Positions 1 to 4,823 of a stretch of DNA of 5,145 bases are shown here, one piece after another; the stretch's first letter is position 1, and each line of letters begins with the position of its first letter. This DNA is from an uncultured Paraglaciecola sp. (GTDB lineage Bacteria; Pseudomonadota; Gammaproteobacteria; Enterobacterales; Alteromonadaceae). Location: positions 1-5,145 of the forward strand of contig CAJQKX010000705.1 of NCBI GenBank assembly GCA_905479025.1. Reading direction: 5' to 3'. The notes beneath the pieces are model-generated. The model saw only the letters and a program-made list of their open reading frames with translations. It was not told the DNA's origin and did not search any database. The translations under genes were made by a program, and so were the position numbers.

Positions 1-39
1 TAACGCTTTTTGGCCGGAATAATGTTTAATAACTTGTTA
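1..39 (-). other. Possible shortened integron attC site (attC3)
   Basis: Read on the minus strand this begins TAACAAG and ends GCGTTA exactly at the window edge, the same end signatures as the two clear attC sites at 416-510 and 916-998. Only 39 nt separate the outer ends, and the arms do not pair well, so it is either an internally deleted attC or an attC whose remainder lies outside the window, with the GCGTTA a coincidence. The flank ATGAAACATAAC (33-44 region) nearly complements the start of the cassette downstream of attC1, which supports a cassette boundary here. Confidence 0.4.
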
Positions 40-418
40 TGTTTCATTTTCGCGAACTTTCTTGTCATATTTAATAAGGGACAACAAATGCCAAGTGAGA
101 AAAGTTAAAATTACCCAGCCGAATGACTTTTAAAAGCTAATCGTTTGCTTAATCATATTATTCATTGAATCAACTAATTCACTTTGAAATTAAAAAACTT
201 CAAATATTTCAGCCTCCCTAACTTCAGATGATTCGATACGTTCAATCGTCTGCTGTAAATTAGTTACTTGGTTTTCGCTAATCTCTGTTGAAAAACCCAA
301 ATTCTCAAGATAATAAGTGCCACCAAGCCAAAAATCACAATCGCAATCGCAATCAGAAACAAAATTAAATTTTTAGGAATAGATACACGGAGTTTCACTT
401 TCCCTCAATGACACATAA
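4..418 (-). mobile_element. Integron gene cassette 2
   Basis: This is the unit between the presumed crossover points of attC1 (between G419 and T418 on the minus strand) and the shortened site at the left edge. It is about 415 nt long. It carries one small, disrupted membrane-protein ORF (190-398) followed by roughly 150 nt without a convincing gene before the attC-like end. Its 5' end reads GTTATGTGTCAT and its 3' end ATGAAACATAAC; these are complementary at 11 of 12 positions. Boundaries depend on the weak site at 1-39, so the left end is uncertain. Confidence 0.5.
190..398 (-). pseudogene. Small cassette-encoded membrane protein, frameshifted
   Basis: I do not recognise the family. A GTG at 398 opens a 44-codon frame (stop at 264-266) beginning VKLRVSIPKNL and holding one strongly hydrophobic segment of about 22 residues (rich in I, L, A, V) followed by basic residues, as expected for a small inner-membrane protein. 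The frame stops at TAA, but the other frame stays open beyond it and encodes a polar, helix-prone tail (QVTNLQQTIERIESSEV) up to TAA at 190-192. Adding one base to the A4 run at 272-275 joins the two into a protein of about 70 residues, so a single homopolymer indel is the simplest explanation. A GAGGG at 402-406 sits rather close to the GTG, making the start uncertain. Alternatively the 44-residue product is the true intact protein. After the 190 stop the same frame stays open to 130 without an obvious start. Confidence 0.4.
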
Positions 419-510
419 CGCCCCAATAAGGGGCTAAAAATTGTTTGCTAAAATGTAAAGCGAAGCGGAACCGAGCAAACTGTTTTTAGTTTTACTTGAT
501 TGGCTTGTTA
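416..510 (-). other. Integron attC recombination site (attC1)
   Basis: An imperfect inverted repeat of 95 nt with attC architecture, read on the minus strand: it starts TAACAAGCCAATCAAG and ends CTTATTGGGGCGTTA. The outer arms pair with an unpaired extra base (C in AATCAAG), as attC sites have on the recombined strand. Inner arms GTTTGCT/AGCAAAC and TTTTTAG/CTAAAAA (434-449 against 474-489) extend the stem, leaving a central spacer containing AAGCGAAGCGG. The site sits directly after the stop codon of the cassette 1 gene, where an attC belongs. Integron integrase recombines the folded single strand between G and TT of the terminal GTTA. The site is distinctive, so I am confident. Confidence 0.85.
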
Positions 511-918
511 TATTGCCATTTAACCACCACACATTGCTTTTAAAATATTTGGACTTTCAGCTCCTTGAATTGCGTAATTTGTAGAAAGATAACCAATTAT
601 TTTTGTTTTTTATTATCATTGGTGGAGTAGATAAAAACTCATTAAATGGTGAAAGAGAGTTAAACTCATTTCCAATAGTCGAAAACTCGTTCCAGATAGA
701 CTCTCCACTAAATTCGTTACCGTAAGTACCAAATTCATTGAAAATTGACTCACCATCAAAACTATTTATAATTTTTCCAAGATAAGTGTTTTATCATCTT
801 GGGCAATGTTCACAGAGCCATCTACTATTTGACACAATTCGTTTGCATGAAGCTGAGAAGAAAGGGTGCAAAATAATATAAGTAATAGTTTACGCATGAC
901 ATTTCCTTGGCAATATAA
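419..918 (-). mobile_element. Integron gene cassette 1
   Basis: This is the 500-nt unit between the crossover points of attC2 (G919/T918) and attC1 (G419), containing one ORF (520-897) and its own 3' attC, the standard one-gene cassette layout. Its first bases (GTTATATTGCCA read from 919 on the minus strand) are exactly complementary to the 12 bases that precede and open its attC (TGGCAATATAAC, ending at 507). No promoter is evident; cassette genes are usually read from an upstream promoter in the integron platform, which is not in this window. Confidence 0.8.
520..897 (-). pseudogene. Secreted NEF-repeat cassette protein, two frameshifts
   Basis: ATG at 897 follows AAGGAA at good spacing (903-908). 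The N-terminus MRKLLLILFCTLSSQLHANE is a typical Sec signal peptide with cleavage likely after LHA, so the product would be exported. The frame is broken twice, each time by one base in a homopolymer: near 783-789 (restoring one T gives ...LYLGKI...) and near 600-604 (removing one A gives NKIIGYLSTN). Repaired, it encodes about 125 residues: signal peptide, a short C-containing segment, a central tandem repeat of about 16 residues (ESIFNEFGTYGNEF, then ESIWNEFSTIGNEF, then SPFNEF), a PPMIIKN linker, and a tail IIGYLSTNYAIQGAESPN ending LKAMCGG before TAA at 520-522. It resembles small secreted hypothetical proteins with SIFNEFG/SIWNEFG repeats that I recall, without known function. It is either a pseudogene or intact with sequencing indels. 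Confidence 0.7.
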
Positions 919-998
919 CGCTTATATCACTGGTTCAAAAAAGCTTGGCTGGTTTTTTTCAGCCAAGCTTTTTTGAATCCACGTGCATATTTTTGTTA
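916..998 (-). other. Integron attC recombination site (attC2)
   Basis: On the minus strand this reads ACCTAAC (a canonical RYYYAAC box, 995-1001), then TAACAAAAATATGCACGTGG, and ends CCAGTGATATAAGCGTTA. The outer arms pair with extra unpaired G bases on the minus strand, the asymmetry attC sites use for strand choice. The inner stem is unusual: TTCAAAAAAGCTTGGCTG (934-951) and its exact complement (960-977) form 18 perfect base pairs around an 8-nt loop GTTTTTTT. It lies just upstream of cassette 1 and should belong to a previous cassette whose body has been lost or replaced by the mobile DNA at 1065 onward. Confidence 0.8.
934..977. terminator. Perfect 18-bp hairpin inside attC2, possible terminator
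   Basis: A perfect stem of 18 bp with an 8-nt loop, GC-richest around GCTTGGCTG, and a T6 run on its 3' arm in either direction (read on plus: GCTTTTTTGAA; by symmetry the same on minus). It could act as an intrinsic terminator on either strand in addition to being the attC stem, but the T run lies within the stem rather than strictly after it, so terminator activity is inferred. Confidence 0.35.
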
Positions 999-1064
999 GG
1001 TAAAATTATACTCCCAACTTGATGATATCAAAATAACTATTTAAATAGTGCAATATTAGACTTG
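999..1064. other. Spacer between attC2 and group II intron, possible cassette remnant
   Basis: These 66 AT-rich bases separate the attC2 end from the intron 3' end. On the minus strand a frame of 14 codons (ending SSSWEYNFT, then TAA overlapping the attC RYYYAAC box) runs into attC2, as the 3' end of a cassette gene commonly does, so this may be the last trace of the cassette to which attC2 belonged. It is too short to identify a product. Confidence 0.25.
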
Positions 1065-1200
1065 GTCGAGTAGACGGAATTCTCCCTCAAAGCCTTTGTT
1101 ATTAATAGATAATGCTTTTATTGTACACCTCGCTGCACGCAGCTACTATGTGATTTCTATAAATATCTTAAACTCATTAGTTGGCATCACGCCCCTCACA

Positions 1201-1233
1201 GAACCGTGCTGGCGCTATTTACGCACACGGCTC
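1201..1233 (-). ncRNA. Group II intron domain V
   Basis: The minus strand reads GAGCCGTG...CACGGTTC, 33 nt, folding as an 8-bp lower stem (with one G-U), an internal bulge and a short GCG/CGC upper stem. The AGC near the start is in the position of the catalytic triad. It is followed by a 3-nt linker and GAGGGGCG, the normal spacing to domain VI. The upper stem and loop depart from the usual GAAA tetraloop, so activity is uncertain. Confidence 0.8.
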
Positions 1234-1409
1234 CTCAATAACACACTTCACTTTAAGCCAATAATAAATACATTATCTATGCCTAATGCTGAATTTTTCC
1301 ATAACAGCATAAAGCATACCAGCAGTAGTTATCTCTGCTGGCTCTTTCAGCTATGCGTTGCAATTTTGTTGTCACACTTTAATCGTTTCTGTGCACGATG
1401 TCTGTTTCC

Positions 1410-1466
1410 TTACAAAGCTGTTGTTATTGTGATGGCCTTTCCTCCAGAGAAATTACTCTCTTTCAT
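1410..1466 (-). pseudogene. N-terminal stub of the intron-encoded maturase/reverse transcriptase
   Basis: An ATG at 1466 with GGTGGCG upstream opens a frame MKESNFSGGKAITITTAL and meets TAA at 1410-1412. Past the stop, the same frame reads GNRHRAQKRLKCDNK, a basic segment like those at the N-termini of group II intron proteins, then further stops. None of the reverse transcriptase motifs (no YADD-like box), maturase domain or endonuclease domain is present before domain V. I infer an internal deletion that removed nearly the whole protein gene. Confidence 0.45.
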
Positions 1467-1895
1467 CGGTACTACGCCACCATCCGACTTCCTAAGTTGC
1501 ATCAGTTGTTCTTACTTTATTATCGCTTGTTCAACTTACTCTCTTTTCTTGAGAGACATCTTAGGATCTCCCGAGTTACCAATCTTTCCTACTATCCAGC
1601 ATGCCATGCTTCTCCTAAAGAGCCTACTGTTGGTACAACCCCGAAGCAGCTCTATGATACTGGTCTCTCGCATCATACAATGGTGGTTTCCAGAAGGAGT
1701 ACGCTGTCACCCTGCTTGCTTGAATCTTACGAGGCTAAATCACTTCAACTTACGTTTACGGCCTGTCTTGCGCACATCGTGCTTAACATTTGGAGTTGCC
1801 TCCGCCTGCCCGATGATTGCTATCTGGTGGTTGACCTACCTTACCAGAGTGGGGAACTCTCCCACTGGAACTATTGACCTCGCTCGGCCGCACAC

Positions 1896-2186
1896 CCCTA
1901 TCTTCTATCCCTTTGTGCTGCCATAGTCCAATCAGTCTGTGCTACCAATAAGGAACCCCGTCACGTCAGCTTTATGGCAACCGTTCAACTTATACGTAGT
2001 TTTTCAGGGTTATGCGTGACAATGACAAGTCGGGCATTAACAAAACTACTTAAACCATTAGTAATAGCAATTTCTTACACTGAAATAGGCAAACGCAATC
2101 GACCCAATCAACCACGAGTTATAAAAAAACGTCCCAAGTCTTTTCCTCTTATGACAAAACCTAGAAGTGAATATGTAAATGTATAA
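1896..2186 (+). pseudogene. C-terminal fragment of an IS4-family transposase
   Basis: The plus-strand frame is open from the intron boundary at 1896 to TAA at 2184-2186 (about 96 codons). The stretch EPRHVSFMATVQLIRSF corresponds to the region after the DDE catalytic core in IS4-type transposases (PRxxSFxxTxxL), and the end, RPNQPRVIKKRPKSFPLMTK then PRSEY, matches their characteristic basic C-terminus (RPN...PR.IKRRPK.FPLM..PR). All catalytic residues and the N-terminal part are missing; the open frame begins where the minus-strand group II intron begins, and the sequence on the other side of the intron (999-1064) is not transposase. An ATG at 1974 would give 70 residues, but this is not expected to be functional. 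Family call rests on remembered motif similarity. Confidence 0.7.
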
Positions 2187-2225
2187 CATTATGAATTTAA
2201 ATGATTTATTTTATAGGAATCGGTA

Positions 2226-3071
2226 TTAGGGTCTGATCCCATTGATTTTATTAAAATAATTCGATAGTTTAAGATCCTTTATTATAACCCCTTCTTTAAT
2301 AGCTTGAGATAGCTTTGATTGCGAGTACAAGACCTCCTCTAAAAAGCTATCTAAGTTTCCCTCTTCTTTAAGCTTTTCATATAACACTCGCCAAGTTAAA
2401 CCTATGTTCTTATCAAGCTCCTCATTTCTAGCGTATGCCGCGCCACCAAGGCTAATTTTATTTAAAAATTGCTTTTTAGACCTAATAGGAAAATGTAGAA
2501 TTTCCATCACATTGTCAGCGACAACCAGCTTCCCAAGTCCGTCGACATTATGGTTTCCTTGTTTTACGGCCACCTCTGCACTCCCTTTGTGCGCAACCTT
2601 GCCTGGTAGAGGTTTACCGAGTGCATTTTTTGAATACAAATTTTTATAATTCATAGTCTGATAGAAAGGAATATCTTTATTAATTTGATCATGTAAAACA
2701 TAGTCATAACGAGAAACACGAACGACATTGATTTTGTCATCTAAGCTCAAAAAAGCATCTTTCAAATTCCTCTCAAAAGGCCACCAAAATTCATCTGCAT
2801 CATTATTGATGACCCAGTCTGCTTCATGTTCCCGATAGGCGATGCACGCCATAGATGTAACCCATGCATGCTGATTATAGGTATCGTCACCTTCATAAAT
2901 ATAAAGTAATTTTCCTTTGCGCTGATACTCCATCAAAATATCTTTTGTTGAGTCAACAGACCTATTATCAGTTGCGATGATAAAATCAACGCCTTGACTG
3001 AAATGATACTCTATATTGTCCCTTAAAATATCCTCTTCATCTCGCACGAGCAGTGTCATAACTAATTTCAA
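2226..3071 (-). CDS. GT2-type glycosyltransferase
   Basis: A 281-residue protein whose start MKLVMTLLVRDEEDILRDNI is typical of the Glyco_tranf_2_4 branch of GT-A glycosyltransferases, which transfer a sugar from a nucleotide-sugar donor in the cytoplasm. Visible features: the N-terminal strand and NRSVDSTKDIL nucleotide-binding segment (residues 36-46), and the metal-binding DxD motif in NNDADEFWWP (D91-x-D93). No membrane segment is evident. I chose the TTG at 3071 because GGGGAG lies 6 nt upstream and the family starts here; an upstream TTG at 3107 would add 12 residues without a good binding site, and an internal ATG lies at 3059. It is the last gene of the minus-strand set, 38 bp after the O-methyltransferase. 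Its last residues, NGIRP, are encoded by a GGGATCAGACCC repeat-like motif, so the native C-terminus may have been altered. The acceptor and sugar cannot be told. Confidence 0.85.
   Translation of the reverse strand: MKLVMTLLVRDEEDILRDNIEYHFSQGVDFIIATDNRSVDSTKDILMEYQRKGKLLYIYEGDDTYNQHAWVTSMACIAYREHEADWVINNDADEFWWPFERNLKDAFLSLDDKINVVRVSRYDYVLHDQINKDIPFYQTMNYKNLYSKNALGKPLPGKVAHKGSAEVAVKQGNHNVDGLGKLVVADNVMEILHFPIRSKKQFLNKISLGGAAYARNEELDKNIGLTWRVLYEKLKEEGNLDSFLEEVLYSQSKLSQAIKEGVIIKDLKLSNYFNKINGIRP
2229..2240. repeat. GGGTCTGATCCC near-palindrome at glycosyltransferase 3' end
   Basis: The bases GGGTCTGATCC form a near-palindrome centred on T2234 with one wobble pair. It is one base off GGGTCTGACCC, a motif I associate with dispersed palindromes in gammaproteobacteria. 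On the minus strand it encodes the last codons (G-I-R-P) before the stop at 2226-2228, so it overlaps the gene end. It lies 40 bp after the transposase stop and could instead be part of the lost IS terminus. No T run follows, so it is not a clear terminator. Confidence 0.4.
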
Positions 3072-3077
3072 ATTGAA

Positions 3078-3083
3078 CTCCCC
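3078..3083 (-). promoter_or_regulatory. Ribosome-binding site deciding the TTG start of the glycosyltransferase
   Basis: GGGGAG on the minus strand lies 6 nt before the TTG at 3071. No comparable motif precedes the more distal TTG at 3107, which is why the shorter protein is preferred. Confidence 0.65.
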
Positions 3084-3109
3084 AAAGTAAATGTACTTAT
3101 TAAGCAACT

Positions 3110-3733
3110 CTATTTTTTAATTAAGTAACAGACATTTTTATACTGTCTAATTCTTTCAACACAGCTGTTTTTAGATAAAAAGTCATGTACAGCTTTTGCA
3201 CACCCATCCCAGATAAAGTAATCATCAATAATAATAATCCCACCAGGGTTTACCTGTGTAAACAGGTTTTCTAAAACATCCATAGTAGACTCATACCAAT
3301 CACCATCTAATCGAAGGATAGCAATCCCTCCTTCAATTGATTGCGACGGTAACGTATCTGAAAACCAGCCTTTTATAAAGTAAGTCTTTGTAGCACCTGA
3401 AAGTAACATTGCTTTCTTAGATTCTTCAATCGGCGCCGCACAATTATCAAAGTAAATCGGAGATTCAGTGTCTTGTTGCCATTTAATTGCTGCATCACCA
3501 TCAATCGTCTGAGCTTCTGGTAGTCCTTCAAAACTATCAAAAAGATAATACGCTCGGTCACAGCCTAATATCTCAGCAACACCTGCAATCATCCCTCCTT
3601 TCCAAACACCACACTCTACAACGGCCCCAGAAATATGAGAAAACTCACGAATCAATTGAAGGTTTTCAATATATTTACCTTCTTTAATCATTGAAAAAGA
3701 AGAGTATTTTTCAAATATTTGCCCTAACTTCAC
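3110..3733 (-). CDS. TylF/MycF-type SAM-dependent O-methyltransferase
   Basis: A 207-residue protein of the macrocin O-methyltransferase (TylF/MycF) family, which methylates sugar hydroxyls using S-adenosylmethionine with a divalent metal. Motifs in order: SAM-binding VVECGVWKGGM (38-48), YLFDSFEGLPEA (63-74), the acidic LRLDGDWYEST (140-150) and the metal-site GGIIIIDDY (164-172, with D170 and D171). The full set is present and uninterrupted, so the protein should be active. It is somewhat shorter than TylF/MycF (about 250), mostly at the N-terminus. The start is GTG at 3733, with AGAGGT (3739-3744) 5 nt upstream. It lies 19 bp after the split methyltransferase and 38 bp before the glycosyltransferase, so it is probably co-transcribed with them and methylates a sugar of the same glycan. 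It is not evidence of macrolide synthesis; family members are common in polysaccharide loci. Confidence 0.88.
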   Translation of the reverse strand: MKLGQIFEKYSSFSMIKEGKYIENLQLIREFSHISGAVVECGVWKGGMIAGVAEILGCDRAYYLFDSFEGLPEAQTIDGDAAIKWQQDTESPIYFDNCAAPIEESKKAMLLSGATKTYFIKGWFSDTLPSQSIEGGIAILRLDGDWYESTMDVLENLFTQVNPGGIIIIDDYFIWDGCAKAVHDFLSKNSCVERIRQYKNVCYLIKK

Positions 3734-3738
3734 GCCTT

Positions 3739-3744
3739 ACCTCT
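3739..3744 (-). promoter_or_regulatory. Ribosome-binding site of the GTG-started O-methyltransferase
   Basis: AGAGGT on the minus strand lies 5 nt before the GTG at 3733. It supports a non-ATG start, with no better candidate nearby. Confidence 0.6.
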
Positions 3745-3752
3745 ATAATTTT

Positions 3753-4565
3753 TTATAGTAATCTATCTATTGCTTTCGGGGATTTATTGTCAGAGTAATT
3801 AACTCGTCTTAGTTCTTTTAAAATATCTGTTTCAAGTTCTACCGGCATAGCTTGATAGAGTAGGTCTAACATCTCATTATCTTTTTTTGAGTTATAACTA
3901 ACAAGCTTCGATAATATTGACGCTTTCCTAATATCAGCATCGTGAAAGCTAATTAACGTACTGTACTTTCGATCTATATTGTTGTTAATCGTATGACCAT
4001 AGACAACAGGGGTTGTTAAATAAGTTTTTAATAGCTCAAAATATTCAACAATCGACCACTCTCTAATATGCGACACATTAGTTGGAGGCCCATTGTGCTC
4101 TCTTCCTCGTAATACAACTCTGTCTGGCGTACTTGTTATAACCGAATGCCCCTCATAAACAGCTCTTTTTAACAGAGCTAAAAGAGGTAATGGGTTAACT
4201 AAATGTTCTACTACATCTGAACAAATGATCAACGCTTTACCTGAAGGAAAGGCAAACTCTTTTGTTTCACTTTCACTTTCTAAATAAACCTGCACCCAGT
4301 CACTATCTGGATAATTAGCTTTACAAAACTCTAAGTTTTTTCCGAAATCTAATCCCATCTTTTTAGAGTGCGATTAGAATGATAGCTTTTCCCCATTACC
4401 ACTACCTATATCTATTATCGCATCATAATGTTTGTTTTTTAATAAGTACTCAGCATAATAATAGACATGGGGCTGATGTATTTTTTCGTGTCTATGTAAC
4501 GGTGTATCGTCAAAATAAACGGCCTCAGGTCTGTGGTTATAGTCATCAGGTAAAAATAATTTCAA
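3753..4565 (-). pseudogene. Class I SAM methyltransferase split by an in-frame TAA
   Basis: Read through one stop codon, this is a 270-codon methyltransferase of the kind found in polysaccharide clusters. Residues 1-63 contain the SAM-binding motif AIIDIGSGNGEKL (49-61); codon 64 is TAA (4374-4376); the same frame then continues SHSKKMGLDFGKNLEFCK, with the acidic GLDFG loop, ICSDVVEHL (114-122, a typical methyltransferase segment) and a STPDR/NVSHIREW region. Both halves are in one frame, so this is a nonsense change, not a frameshift; a Tyr codon (TAT or TAC) would differ by one base. The start is TTG at 4565, with AGAGGA 7 nt upstream. The ATG at 4358 after the stop has no good binding site and would lack the SAM loop, so neither piece should be active alone. 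The substrate is probably a sugar or glycan of the same cluster. A base-calling error is the main alternative. Confidence 0.8.
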
Positions 4566-4823
4566 AATTGTTTCCTCTCAAATTCGATTAATTATGCTGA
4601 ACATTTCACTATACGAGGTAAATATATATAAGATTGATTAGTATTTCATGTTCTTTTGTTTCATCAAAAGTGCCAAGTGGATAGGGGTAACACTTGTACT
4701 TTTCCAAGAGTTAGAATACAAGCAGACACGAATAGGCACGATCCAATGGTGTTTGCTTAAATGGTACTCGGCAGGAAACCCAGCATTTCCGCAAAATCCA
4801 CTGCCCTAGCTGATCAAGCATAT
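4566..4823. other. 258-bp gap between sulfotransferase and methyltransferase
   Basis: No gene is convincing here. The left part (4580-4670) is very AT-rich, with TATATATA at about 4623-4630 and a small CTTTTG/CAAAAG hairpin (4653-4670), and could hold the promoter of the downstream operon, but I see no -35/-10 pair worth calling. The right part (about 4671-4815) is visibly richer in G and C, contains a CAAGTG/CACTTG inverted repeat (4674-4696), and has stops in all frames. It may be a decayed insertion or gene remnant. I could not identify it. Confidence 0.4.
4573..4578 (-). promoter_or_regulatory. Ribosome-binding site of the TTG-started methyltransferase
   Basis: AGAGGA on the minus strand lies 7 nt before the TTG at 4565. 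No in-frame ATG is available near the start of the homologous region, so this site fixes the TTG as the start. Confidence 0.65.

Larger units (their letters stand above)
1065..1895 (-). mobile_element. Group II intron derivative lacking its reverse transcriptase
   Basis: On the minus strand the element begins with GTGTGCGGCC at 1895, matching the group II 5' consensus GUGYG, and its last bases are CTACTCGAC at 1065, a typical domain VI end with a bulged branch-point A and terminal AC. Domain V is recognisable at 1201-1233. The first 430 nt hold the structured, GC-richer sequence expected of domains I-III, with several clear local stems such as AGTGGG/CCCACT (about 1848-1872). A maturase start (ATG at 1466, MKESNFSGGKAITITTAL) stops after 18 codons, and only about 230 nt remain before domain V, whereas intron-encoded proteins usually exceed 400 residues. 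The element therefore cannot move or splice with its own protein; splicing with a maturase from elsewhere is conceivable. The long plus-strand open frames here are antisense artefacts. Family membership is confident; class is not assigned. Confidence 0.8.

Noticed and set aside
341..357. Short tandem AATCGC repeat, considered as a CRISPR or phase-variation tract
   Set aside because: Only about two and a half copies of six bases, encoding the alternating Ile-Ala of a membrane helix; too short for either.
1398..1877. A 159-codon plus-strand open frame
   Set aside because: It is antisense to intron domains I-III and overlaps the other shadow frame; no protein features.
1065..1895. Insertion of a class C-attC intron directly in an attC site
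   Set aside because: The intron 3' end is about 66 nt from attC2 rather than within it, and the other flank is transposase, so direct attC targeting is not supported.
1096..1926. A 276-codon plus-strand open frame
   Set aside because: It runs antisense through the group II intron RNA, has no family resemblance and no ribosome-binding site; the structured RNA explains the sequence.
2404..2649. Plus-strand open frame inside the glycosyltransferase
   Set aside because: It is a shadow of the well-supported minus-strand gene; the same applies to short frames at 3373-3561, 3487-3687 and 4379-4591.
3753..4358. A separate 201-residue methyltransferase gene starting at ATG 4358
   Set aside because: It lacks the SAM-binding loop and a ribosome-binding site, and is in the same frame as the preceding 63 codons; one interrupted gene is simpler.
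4620..4660. Promoter with TATATA -10 for the methyltransferase operon
   Set aside because: The AT-rich stretch gives many -10-like matches but no properly spaced -35 box on the minus strand.
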